Notes: generated by a model not told the origin, from the sequence alone. Numbered from the stretch's first letter, positions 18,432 to 26,332 are shown. The stretch is 64,000 nt of DNA from Microvirga brassicacearum (GCF_008757455.1 NZ_VCMV01000003.1:304322-368321), one strand, 5' to 3'. A program made the numbers and translations.

Positions 18432-20060
18432 TCAGCAGAGGACAAGGTTCTGTGCCAGCCCCGCCTCGCTCGTTTCCTTGTATTTAGCGTTCATGTCCCG
18501 ACCCGTATCGGCCAGCGTCTTGATCGTCGTATCAAGATCGACGCGGTGGCGGCTCGCGATCTCGTTGGTGGCGACCATAAAGGCAGTCCAGGCCTTCACC
18601 GCACCAAAGGCGCAACGCTCGATGCAGGGAACCTGCACGTAGCCCGCAACTGGGTCGCATGTCATGCCCAGATGGTGCTCAAGAGCCGACTCTGCTGCGT
18701 TCTCGATGACCTGCGGCGAGCTGTCCATGATTTGCGCGATCAAGGCAGCTGACATGGCCGAAGCCACTCCGACTTCGGACTGACAGCCGCCTTCGGCTCC
18801 AGACAGCGTTGCGTTGTGCTTGCACAGATATCCGACAGCCGCGCCGGCGAGCAAACCCTGACGGATTTTCTCCAGCGGCACCTTCCGCTGGCTCTCTGTA
18901 AGCGCATACACAACCGCCGGCATAACACCTGCAGAGCCACCCGTGGGCGCGGTGATGACAAGGTGGCCACGGGCGTTCTCCTCCGATGCAGCCAACGCGC
19001 AGGCGGCAACCAGTGCGATCGCGCGGTCGCTCTCGTACTTCTGATCCATCGCCCGTTCCCAGACGGTCGCAGCCTTCGAGTGAAGCTTGATCGGGCCAGG
19101 CAGGACATCATCTTTCATGGAGAGGCCGGCTTTCACCGTCGCGAGCATTGCGCCGGCGATCTTGTCCAGAAACGCGTTGATCTGTTCCTCGCTCTTGCCG
19201 GATACCGCGACCTCATTCGCCATGACCACGTCGGCGATCGAAAGGTTGTTCGTCTCCGCGTGCCGCCGCAGCTCTTTCATGGTGGAATAGGGGTATTTCG
19301 GCTGGCCTTTTTTGGGGGGCTCATAACCCTTCCACTCGATGAATCCACCTCCGACCGAATAATATTCAAGCTCGGATAACGCCTTGTCGCCTGCCATAAG
19401 CTTGCAGGTCATCGTGTTCGGGTGCGGAAACTCGCCTTTCGGCGCGTCGTAGATGATGTCGGCGAGGGAAAGATTGAACGTTTTGCCGCCGAGTTGGACC
19501 GGATAGGTTTGCTGGGGTTTGGCGATCATTTCGTCGAGGAAGAGAGGATCCACGGTTGCCGGCTCCTTGCCGATCAAACCCGCCAACGAGGCCCGCTCGG
19601 TGCCATGGCCTTTACCGGTGGCGCTCAAGCTGCCGAACAGATGTACCTTGAGACCGGTCGCCTGCGCTAGCTGGTCGGCTGGCAGCTTCGTGCAGCGTTG
19701 ATAGAAATCGTACGTGATCCGCATCGGTCCGATCGTGTGCGAACTCGAGGGACCTGGCCCTACCTTGTAGAACTCTTCGAGCACGGTCATCACCGGCCCT
19801 TTCGACTTCTTGACGACGTCTAGGTCGGGCGAAAGCGTGCCACTCATCTTGAGCCCGGAGGCGTCCTTTGCAGCCTGCTGAGCGACCGCCTCTTTCGCGG
19901 CCTGCTGCGCACGGGCTTCGGGTGCCCAGGTGGTCCCGGTCATCGCCGCCGCCGCGCCGATGGCGGCGTGGCGCATGAGAAATGCGCGACGGTCCATGCC
20001 CGGGACCTCAGATGTCTCCGGAAGGGGCGGGAACGGCTTGTTCTTGCTCGAGCGCGTCAT
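18432..20060 (-). CDS. sdaA: L-serine ammonia-lyase (iron-sulfur) with Tat-like leader
   Basis: The catalytic part matches single-chain iron-dependent L-serine dehydratases (serine to pyruvate and ammonia). The beta domain starts about residue 87 (GPGPSSSHTIGPM). The alpha domain contains APTGGSAGVMPAVVYAL, and three cluster cysteines lie in GGCQSEVG, MTCDPVAG and ERCAFGA. Unusually, the N-terminus carries an extra 70-85 residues with a twin-arginine motif (DRRAFLMR, Arg24-Arg25), an Ala-rich hydrophobic stretch and a cleavage-like ARA-QQ near residue 51. That predicts Tat export of the folded protein. ATG 20060 is chosen because GGGAGA precedes it. It heads the sdaA-pflB-pflA-transporter operon. 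Confidence 0.9.
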   Translation of the reverse strand: MTRSSKNKPFPPLPETSEVPGMDRRAFLMRHAAIGAAAAMTGTTWAPEARAQQAAKEAVAQQAAKDASGLKMSGTLSPDLDVVKKSKGPVMTVLEEFYKVGPGPSSSHTIGPMRITYDFYQRCTKLPADQLAQATGLKVHLFGSLSATGKGHGTERASLAGLIGKEPATVDPLFLDEMIAKPQQTYPVQLGGKTFNLSLADIIYDAPKGEFPHPNTMTCKLMAGDKALSELEYYSVGGGFIEWKGYEPPKKGQPKYPYSTMKELRRHAETNNLSIADVVMANEVAVSGKSEEQINAFLDKIAGAMLATVKAGLSMKDDVLPGPIKLHSKAATVWERAMDQKYESDRAIALVAACALAASEENARGHLVITAPTGGSAGVMPAVVYALTESQRKVPLEKIRQGLLAGAAVGYLCKHNATLSGAEGGCQSEVGVASAMSAALIAQIMDSSPQVIENAAESALEHHLGMTCDPVAGYVQVPCIERCAFGAVKAWTAFMVATNEIASRHRVDLDTTIKTLADTGRDMNAKYKETSEAGLAQNLVLC

Positions 20061-20114
20061 AGGCCCATTCTCCCGTTGATAGCCGAGCCGCAAAGTGTGG
20101 TGCAAACGTCCTCA

Positions 20115-20139
20115 CTCTCATCTCGGAGCGAGATGAGAG
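20115..20139 (-). promoter_or_regulatory. Perfect hairpin in the leader of the sdaA-pfl operon
   Basis: CTCTCATCTCG (20115-20125) and CGAGATGAGAG (20129-20139) are exact inverted repeats around a 3-base loop, an 11-bp stem. It lies about 25 bases after the predicted transcription start of P3 and 55 bases before the sdaA ATG. There is no U-run, so it is more likely a transcript-stabilising structure or an operator than a terminator. Confidence 0.5.
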
Positions 20140-20167
20140 CTGCGCCTCTCGAACCAGTCTTTGAACC

Positions 20168-20227
20168 ATCCTAGCCTCGCCCGAACCCCACGCTTGATCG
20201 ATCGGGACAATCCCTTGACAGTTTGAG
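20168..20227 (-). promoter_or_regulatory. Promoter P3 with 21-bp direct repeat, upstream of sdaA-pfl
   Basis: Read on the minus strand, AAACTGTCAA (20224-20215) is identical to P1 and P2. GTCAAG begins at 20219 and ATCAAG at 20198, 21 bp apart. A TAGGAT -10 starts at 20173, 25 bp after the second repeat. The -35 position reads CAAGCG. The middle GGGATTGTCCC and the P1 counterpart GAGATTGTCTC differ at both arms in a compensating way, which suggests that the palindrome matters. The flanking CTAGGATG is shared with P1. Confidence 0.65.
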
Positions 20228-20288
20228 CCATTGCCACCGGCCGCCGATGTAATCCGATGATCACAGCGTGGCCGGACTCACTTCGGGC

Positions 20289-20810
20289 TCATGTGATTTG
20301 AAGCACGATATGAATTACGCCTGGCTCTCGCGTGATCTTGACCCCAAGCTTGCTTGTCTCGAACACCTTCAGCATCGCGGCGTTCTCCGGCAGGACATCG
20401 GCGATCAGTTCCGTGAGCCCGCTTTCACGCGCGATGGCAGCGAGATGGCGCATCAGGCCTGCGCCGATTCCTTTCCCTTGGTGTTCGTCGTCCACGGCGA
20501 AGGCGATCTCGGCTTTGCCTAGCTGCATCACGATGTATCGCGCGCCGCCGACGATCACCGGATGTCCGCTCTCCTCCAGCAAAGCGACCAGGGCAACGTG
20601 GCTTATGAAGTCGACATTGACATAGAAGTCGACCTCCTGCTCCGTAAAGCCACGTTTGAACGCGAAGAAGCGTCGGTAAAGGGATTGCTGGCTTGCCCGG
20701 CCGATGGCGGCGAGCAGGTCCGCGCGGTCTTCAGGCTTGAGTGCGCGTATTTCGACCACGCCTCCGTCACGCAGCGCCTCCGTCGCCGAATAGTCTTTCG
20801 CGTGCAACAT
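20289..20810 (-). CDS. GNAT-family N-acetyltransferase
   Basis: The 173-residue protein has the GNAT fold. The acetyl-CoA loop is in VDDEHQGKGIGAGLMRHLAAIA (Q-x-x-G-x-G/A type), preceded by strands ending GGARYIVM and AEIAFAV. The N-terminal segment VVEIRALKPEDRADLLAAI resembles the acetyltransferase part of larger protein acetylases (Pat-like), but the regulatory domains are absent. It starts behind AGGAGGCC. The substrate is unknown. It is upstream of P3 and transcribed in the same direction, so it is probably a separate unit. Confidence 0.87.
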   Translation of the reverse strand: MLHAKDYSATEALRDGGVVEIRALKPEDRADLLAAIGRASQQSLYRRFFAFKRGFTEQEVDFYVNVDFISHVALVALLEESGHPVIVGGARYIVMQLGKAEIAFAVDDEHQGKGIGAGLMRHLAAIARESGLTELIADVLPENAAMLKVFETSKLGVKITREPGVIHIVLQIT

Positions 20811-21356
20811 GGCCTCCTGATCGTTCGGGCAGAGTTAATAAGCTACCGCATCCCGTCCTCCTCCAATGTAGTGAGACGATCTCGAAGACTGTCAGTCTGC
20901 CACAGTAGGAAACTGCCGTACCGGTTGACCCTGGCGGCGAGACTTTAGCAGGAGACAACGCTCTGACGAGCCGGAACAGGTCTCTGGCCAGGAATCCAGC
21001 CGCCGCAAAAGGTCGGTGGTTTCAGCTCCCTGCGAAGCCGACCTTTCAGTTGGTGCGAGGTCCCAATCAAAAATGTCGTCAATAAAAACAACAATTCAAG
21101 ATGGGTGCGTGTGCCCGCAACAACAGCGTATTATACACGAGCGCGAGCAACTACTTTCACCCGAAATGGAGACGGTGACCAGAGCTGTCGGGTGCTTTAC
21201 GGCTGTGCCGCGCACCGCAAACGGACAAACCGCCGACATCAGAAGATGATAAACTGTCCGCGCAAAACGCGCTTATGGGACACTCTATTCGCTCGACTGA
21301 TCGGCAACACCACGCATCCATGGTGGCGGCAATGACGCCAGATACCGGGTGGCCGA
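20811..21356. other. Intergenic region bordering the recombinase cassette
   Basis: This 546-base stretch carries no supported gene. It includes an A-rich patch (21066-21095, with AATAAAAACAACAATTC) unlike the GC-rich surroundings. Near 21247-21285 there is an imperfect inverted arrangement AACTGTCC...GGGACACT around a GCGC-aaaa-CGCG core. The latter lies about 75 bases before the DUF3489 gene and could be a cassette promoter or boundary site. Confidence 0.4.
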
Positions 21357-21929
21357 ATGAAACACCGACGCAATCCTCTGCTCTCCGACACGCAACTGAT
21401 CCTCTTGTCCGCCGCCTCTCAGCGAGACGACCTGCTCCTGCCGCCACCTCACCTTCGTGGCGGAGCTGCGACCCGCGTCGCCGGAAGTCTGATTACCAAC
21501 GGTCTGGTTGCGGAAACGACTGTTAGCTTCGGCCAGCCCTCATGGCGGGAGGACGCCAACCATGGCAAAATTGGCCTGAAGATTACGAAGGCTGGCCTCA
21601 GGGAAATCGGTGTCGACGATCCGGAGCCAGTTGATAAGAAGTCGGCTCGCACAATAGCTGAGCCTGAACTTGAGAAAATCGAGCCTCGAAGCGACAAGCC
21701 ACCTGTTCCGGCCTTTCGCGATGGAACTAAGAAAGCCCTCGTTCTGGCCCTCTTGCATCGCGATGAGGGTGCTTTCCTTGACGATCTGACTGAGGCGACC
21801 GGTTGGCTTGCCCACACCACTCGCGCGGCTCTGACCGGCTTGCGGCATTCAGGCGTGACCATCGAGCGGACCAAAGCCTCGGATGGCCGGTCGGTGTACC
21901 GCGCGTTGCCCGCGCGTGGTGAGGCGTGA
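21357..21929 (+). CDS. DUF3489 domain protein (recombinase-cassette gene 1)
   Basis: The 190-residue protein has an N-terminal segment LSDTQLILLSAASQRDDLLLPPP and a C-terminal DUF3489 winged-helix-like domain (about 122-188: GTKKALVLALLHRDEGAFLDDLTEATGW...TRAALTGLRHSG). In many alphaproteobacteria DUF3489, DUF2924 and a large serine recombinase occur as three adjacent genes, as here. The role is unknown. DNA binding is inferred from the helix-turn-helix-like pattern. The stop overlaps the DUF2924 start by four bases (ATGA-type coupling). Confidence 0.82.
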   Translation: MKHRRNPLLSDTQLILLSAASQRDDLLLPPPHLRGGAATRVAGSLITNGLVAETTVSFGQPSWREDANHGKIGLKITKAGLREIGVDDPEPVDKKSARTIAEPELEKIEPRSDKPPVPAFRDGTKKALVLALLHRDEGAFLDDLTEATGWLAHTTRAALTGLRHSGVTIERTKASDGRSVYRALPARGEA

Positions 21930-22485
21930 TGATGACCGACCATCGCTTGTCTCATCAGGATGCAGACTCCAACGGCCTTGAGGGGAGGTCGTCTGATGAT
22001 CTGAAATCGCTCTACATCGCGCTGACCGGTGCGCCGTTGCCAAAGTTCATCCGTGGCAAGCTGCTGCGCCGGGCAGTCGTTCATGCTCTCGCGGAAAAGC
22101 GCGATGGCGGTCTCAACCCTGATACCCAACGGTGCCTTGATGGACTTGTGCGGCAGATCGTACCCACTGGCGAGACCGCACCGCCAAAACCCAACAGGAA
22201 GATCCGCAGCGGGACCCGCCTGATCCGGGAATGGCAGGGCCAGGTGCATGAGGTCACGGTCGATGGCGTCAGCTTCCTCTGAACGACGAGCGCTATCGGT
22301 CCCTGTCCGAGATTGCCCGCCTGATCACCAGGACACGCTGGAACGGCTGGGTGTTCTTTGGCCTCAAGAAGTCGGGCGCGGGAAGGGCGGTGTCGCCAAA
22401 GCTGAAGGGCCAACGGACACGGGCCGCCAGGATCGAGGCCAGGGCGAGCGCCAGGGAAACGGCAGGGGCTGATCATCATGCGTGA
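21926..22485 (+). pseudogene. DUF2924 gene broken by a one-base deletion
   Basis: Frame 21926-22282 encodes 118 residues ending RLIREWQGQVHEVTVDGVSFL, then TGA. The usual DUF2924 continuation (NDERYRSLSEIARLITRTRWNG, then FFGLKKSG) is present at once in another frame and runs to a stop at 22485. Restoring one G at 22280-22281 (CTCTGA to CTCTGGA) would give FLWNDERYRSL and rejoin both parts, so a single-base deletion or a sequencing error is the simplest explanation. The restored gene would overlap the recombinase start by eight bases, the normal coupling in this cassette. Confidence 0.75.
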
Positions 22486-24166
22486 CCCGAGCCGCCAGCT
22501 GCGCTGCGCCATCTACACCCGCAAGTCCTCCGAGGAGGGGCTGGAGCAGGATTTTAACTCCCTCCATGCCCAGCGCGAGGCATGCGAGGCTTACGTGACC
22601 TCGCAGAAGCATGAGGGCTGGAAAGCGATCCCGGTCCTCTACGACGATGGCGGCTCCGGCGGCACCATGGAGCGGCCGGGTCTGTCGAGACTTCTGACCG
22701 ATATCGCCTCCGGGCTTGTTGACGTGGTGGTGGTCTACAAGGTCGATCGCCTGACCCGGTCGCTGACCGACTTTGCCCGCATCGTCGATGTCTTCGACCA
22801 GAAAGGTGTCAGCTTCGTCTCGGTGACCCAGGCCTTCAACACCACGAGCAGCATGGGGCGGCTGACGCTCAATGTGCTGCTCTCGTTCGCCCAATTCGAA
22901 CGAGAGGTGACGGGGGAGCGCATTCGCGACAAGATTGCGGCTTCGAAGAAGAAGGGTCTGTGGATGGGCGGCTTCGTGCCCATCGGCTATGAGGCCGCTG
23001 GCCGGACCCTCGTCATCAACGAAGACGAGGCGCAGACCGTCCGCTTGATCTACGAGCTCTATCTCGAGCAGAGATCCGTCGACGCGCTCACCGCTTCTCT
23101 CGCGCATCGGGGATTGCTGACGAAGATCAGGACGGGGGAGTCTGAGGGCATGACGGGCGGAAGAGCCTTCTCCCGCGGTCATCTCCACCGCATCCTGCAA
23201 AATCCCCTCTATGCCGGGAAGATCGCTCACAAGGGCAAGGTCTATGGTGGCCAGCACCCGGCGATCATCGATCCGGCGCTCTGGCTGCAGGTTCAGGAAC
23301 TTCTGGCTGACAACTGCCAGGGCGCGAGATTAAAGGTGCGGGCGAAAAACCCGAGCCTGCTGACCGGTTTGCTGGTCGATGCGTCCCGCCAGCCGCTCCT
23401 TGCATCTCATGCCGTCAAACGCGGTCGCCGTTACCGCTACTATGTCAGCGCCAGCCTCATGAAACGCGCAGCGGGGAGGAAACATCCCGCTGCGACCCCG
23501 AGAGGGAGCACCGACCGGAAGGGCTGGCGGGTCCCTGCCGGTGAGGTCGATGACGGCGTTATTCGCATCCTGTCCGGCCTGCTTTGCAACGAGACCTGGG
23601 TGCTCGCTCATATGGCAGCACCCCAATCGACTATTGCCGTCCGGCAGGCCGCCCTTGCTCGCGCCGAGACTTTTGCCGCGCATCTGCAATCGTCAGACCC
23701 CGTCGCCCGCCGCACCTTCGTGCTCGGTCTTGTCGAGCAAGTCATGCTGACTGATACCGAGATAACTCTGACGATCAAGACGGACCTGTTTTCAGAGTTT
23801 GCCGCCGGCAGGGAAGCACCCATCGTGGAGACTTGCCCGCTCATCCTGACCCGCCGCGGTGCCGAAACCCGTCTCATTCTTGAGGGCAGCGCCGCGCGCG
23901 AACCGGAGCCGGATCCCGTGCTGACCAAGGGCCTCGCGCAAGCCCATCGTTGGTGGAAGGACCTTCTCTCACAGCGCTATACGACCATGCGGGAGATCGC
24001 CCAAGCCTACCAGACCGATGAACGCTACGTTGCCCGCATCATCATGCTGGCGTTCCTGCCTGCTGCGCGCGCGAAGCAGATTCTCGACGGCACCCAACCT
24101 TCAGACCTCACCCTGCACTCGTTCCTCAAGGATGATGAGGTGTGGCTGGCTGCGGAGATTGCATGA
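22478..24166 (+). CDS. Large serine recombinase (recombinase-cassette gene 3)
   Basis: The 562-residue protein has an N-terminal resolvase domain with the catalytic serine in YTRKSSEEGLEQDFNSL (about Ser17/18) and arginines in VDRLTRSL and FEREVTGERIRDKI. A recombinase domain (about 165-270, GYEAAGRTLVINEDEAQTVRLIYELY) and a C-terminal region follow. The zinc-ribbon position reads LLVDASRQPLLASHAVKRGRRYRYYV without the usual cysteine pairs. It should catalyse site-specific DNA integration, excision or inversion. No attachment-site pair was found around it. The frame looks intact. Confidence 0.92.
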   Translation: MRDPSRQLRCAIYTRKSSEEGLEQDFNSLHAQREACEAYVTSQKHEGWKAIPVLYDDGGSGGTMERPGLSRLLTDIASGLVDVVVVYKVDRLTRSLTDFARIVDVFDQKGVSFVSVTQAFNTTSSMGRLTLNVLLSFAQFEREVTGERIRDKIAASKKKGLWMGGFVPIGYEAAGRTLVINEDEAQTVRLIYELYLEQRSVDALTASLAHRGLLTKIRTGESEGMTGGRAFSRGHLHRILQNPLYAGKIAHKGKVYGGQHPAIIDPALWLQVQELLADNCQGARLKVRAKNPSLLTGLLVDASRQPLLASHAVKRGRRYRYYVSASLMKRAAGRKHPAATPRGSTDRKGWRVPAGEVDDGVIRILSGLLCNETWVLAHMAAPQSTIAVRQAALARAETFAAHLQSSDPVARRTFVLGLVEQVMLTDTEITLTIKTDLFSEFAAGREAPIVETCPLILTRRGAETRLILEGSAAREPEPDPVLTKGLAQAHRWWKDLLSQRYTTMREIAQAYQTDERYVARIIMLAFLPAARAKQILDGTQPSDLTLHSFLKDDEVWLAAEIA

Positions 24167-24234
24167 AGCCAGATCATTGCATTTACAGCTTGGACGAGTG
24201 CAGAACATCTGAAACTCATTCGCTCTGACTACTC

Positions 24235-24738
24235 ATGAAAGGACACCCATTGGCCAAGACCCCGGCGAAGGCTTCCGCCAAGAAGGCGCCTGCTCGAAAG
24301 GCTGCAGTCAAGAAAACGACGGCCAAAAGCGCATCGGCGTCAAAAGCTGCTTCCAAGAAGACCACGACCAAGGTTGTCGCGGGCAAAGCGGCTATAGCAA
24401 AGAAGACACCGGGAAAGGTCCCCGCGAAGAAGGTTGCGAAATCTGCGGCCTCGAGCCCGAGCGCGATCCTGACGCTCCGCCACATCGCACAGACGATCTC
24501 CGACGCGCATGAACTCACCAAGCGTCAAGCCAACGAGATCATCGTCCAGGTCATGGAAACCATCACGAAAAGTCTGAGAAAAGGCGATAAGGTCCGTCTG
24601 AGCGGTCTTGGCATTCTTCAGGTGCGCAAACGCCCGGCACGTATGGCGCGTAACCCGCGCACCGGTGAACCTGTGAAAGTGAAGGCTTCAAAGAAGGTCG
24701 CCTTCCGTGCCGCCAAGGAACTGAAGGAGTCGATCTGA
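24235..24738 (+). CDS. HU-family DNA-binding protein with histone H1-like N-terminal tail
   Basis: Residues 1-75 are almost entirely Lys, Ala, Thr, Pro and Ser, with AKKAPARKAAVKK-type repeats as in histone H1-like tails. Residues 78-167 are an HU/IHF domain (TLRHIAQTISDAHELTKRQANEIIVQVMETI, GLGILQVRKRPARMARNPRTGEPV, KKVAFRAAKELKESI). TTG 24250 may be the real start, giving MAKTPAK, because AAAGGA lies seven bases before it. ATG 24235 lacks a good site. The protein should compact DNA. Similar tailed HU proteins occur in several Rhizobiales. Confidence 0.88.
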   Translation: MKGHPLAKTPAKASAKKAPARKAAVKKTTAKSASASKAASKKTTTKVVAGKAAIAKKTPGKVPAKKVAKSAASSPSAILTLRHIAQTISDAHELTKRQANEIIVQVMETITKSLRKGDKVRLSGLGILQVRKRPARMARNPRTGEPVKVKASKKVAFRAAKELKESI

Positions 24739-24893
24739 GCCCGACGAAACTTGTTGGGCGGTGATAGCGGGCTGCCATGGTTTGACTAGCGAGGATCCGG
24801 CCAGAGGCTCGTGGGACGTCAATCATCGCATCGGAGGAGACTGACCTGCGATCACCTATAGACAGCGGACGCAGTTGTTGATTGTCTCAGAGG

Positions 24894-25154
24894 ATGGCTA
24901 CACCAATCGTCCTACGCTCTGCCTCGGGGGCCGCTCTTGATGCGACCGTTGAGCTAACTCCAACGGGAATAATCTTTCACAGCCGTAGCGGCGCCGATCG
25001 TAATCGCGATTACCGGCCTGCTCTGGAACTGCTGATGGGGCGGTTAGACAAGGCGCAAATTTCGTACGAAATCTACCTCGTAGAAGAGCTTATGCACTGT
25101 GACATACCATTAGCGTCGAGAAAAATGTCGTGGCAATGGTGCCGTAATCCTTGA
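24894..25154 (+). CDS. Hypothetical protein, probably a truncated gene remnant
   Basis: The first 60 residues look like a real domain (ATPIVLRSASGAALDATVELTPTGIIFHSRSG, then NRDYRPALELLMGRLDKA and SYEIYLV). The remaining 27 are irregular and end in SWQWCRNP with no family character. I think that this is the 5' part of a longer gene whose 3' part is lost, but I could not identify the parent family. ATG 24894 has only a weak upstream site. Confidence 0.4.
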   Translation: MATPIVLRSASGAALDATVELTPTGIIFHSRSGADRNRDYRPALELLMGRLDKAQISYEIYLVEELMHCDIPLASRKMSWQWCRNP

Positions 25155-25282
25155 CACTGTGGAATACTCCTTCACGACCGCGGAAGCGACAGAAGTCTGA
25201 CCGACAGCGGCTCCACCATGCTGGCTGGGGCCGCTGCTGCGTTGGGAAGGGAAGCCGGCCTGCTATGCAGGCTCCCCTTTTG

Positions 25283-25771
25283 TCAGGCGTCGAGCGGCCG
25301 AAGGGCCTGGACGAGGCTCTTCGCGTCGAGCCGAAACCCGTCGTACACGACGCGGCCATCGGGCGCGATCACAACGAACCAAGGGGTGCCGCCGGAGCGG
25401 AATGCCTCCATGATCGCGGGCACAGCGTCTTCCGAGGCCGAGCCAGCGACAGCATGCCCAAAGGGAACACGCAGTCCATAACGTCGTTGGTTTTCCCGCA
25501 GACGATCGAAGGTGTTGACGTCCAAACCCTCGAACACCGTCTGGATGGCTGCCAGGCCAACTCCCTTTTCGCGAAGTTCCTCGGCAAGTGTCACGAATGT
25601 GGGAAAGCCATGTGCATGACAGCCAGCACACCAATCCTGAAAGAAGTACAGTATCTTGAAACCCTGTCCCAACTCGGCCAAGGTCAAGGGGCTGCGCTCG
25701 TCGCCATGTTCATTGACCCACCGAATATGCTCGAGCGGAGGGGCAGGCTGCCCCACAATTCCCGTTTCCAT
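25283..25771 (-). CDS. Thioredoxin-like (TlpA/redoxin type) protein
   Basis: The 162-residue cytoplasmic protein has a thioredoxin fold with the active site QDWCAGCHAHG (CxxC) near residue 50 and the cis-proline loop SGGTPWFVVI. There is no signal peptide. It lies 51 bases after msrA in the same direction, in an msrB-msrA-thioredoxin order. It may therefore recycle the methionine sulfoxide reductases. This role is inferred from context only. Confidence 0.82.
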   Translation of the reverse strand: METGIVGQPAPPLEHIRWVNEHGDERSPLTLAELGQGFKILYFFQDWCAGCHAHGFPTFVTLAEELREKGVGLAAIQTVFEGLDVNTFDRLRENQRRYGLRVPFGHAVAGSASEDAVPAIMEAFRSGGTPWFVVIAPDGRVVYDGFRLDAKSLVQALRPLDA

Positions 25772-25822
25772 GAAATCCTCCGTTAGCAGGCTCGCGGCGT
25801 CATGCCGCGAGCCACGGGGTTG

Positions 25823-26332
25823 CTAGGCGGCAGCACCGCGATGCGGCAACACCCAGTTCGGACGTGGAAAATGGCAGGTATATCCGTGTGGAACACGTTC
25901 GAGATAGTCCTGGTGCTCGGGCTCGGCCTCCCAGAAATCACCGAGCGGCTCGATTTCGGTGACAACCTTGCCAGGCCATAGTCCCGACGCATCAACGTCT
26001 GCAACCGTATCGAGCGCAACGGCCTTCTGCTGATCGCTGGTGAAAAAGATCGCGGAACGGTAGCTCGGACCACGGTCGTTCCCCTGACGATTGAGCGTCG
26101 TCGGATCATGGATCTGGAAGAAGAACTCGAGCAGGCGGCGATAAGTAGTCTGCGAGGGATCGAAGATGATCTCGATTGCCTCGGCATGGGTGCCGTGATT
26201 GCGATAGGTCGCATTCTTCACGTCGCCACCCGTGTACCCGACACGGGTCGAGATCACACCGGGCAGCTTGCGGATGAGGTCCTGCATGCCCCAGAAGCAG
26301 CCCCCGGCGAGAACAGCGCGATCTGTCGTCAT
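25823..26332 (-). CDS. msrA: Peptide-methionine (S)-S-oxide reductase MsrA
   Basis: This 169-residue enzyme repairs the S-epimer of methionine sulfoxide. The catalytic cysteine is in GGCFWGMQ near residue 12. [19 protein letters not shown] and [10 protein letters not shown] complete the family signature. A second cysteine (YTCHF) could act as resolving residue. Its ATG shares one base with the msrB stop (TGATG), so the two are translationally coupled. Confidence 0.95.
   Translation of the reverse strand: MTTDRAVLAGGCFWGMQDLIRKLPGVISTRVGYTGGDVKNATYRNHGTHAEAIEIIFDPSQTTYRRLLEFFFQIHDPTTLNRQGNDRGPSYRSAIFFTSDQQKAVALDTVADVDASGLWPGKVVTEIEPLGDFWEAEPEHQDYLERVPHGYTCHFPRPNWVLPHRGAAA

Noticed and set aside
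20193-20208. FNR/FixK-type site (TTGAT-N4-ATCAA) in P3, considered because the operon is anaerobic
   Set aside because: Only one half (TTGAT) fits. The other half reads CGGGA. The 21-bp direct repeat explains the sequence better.
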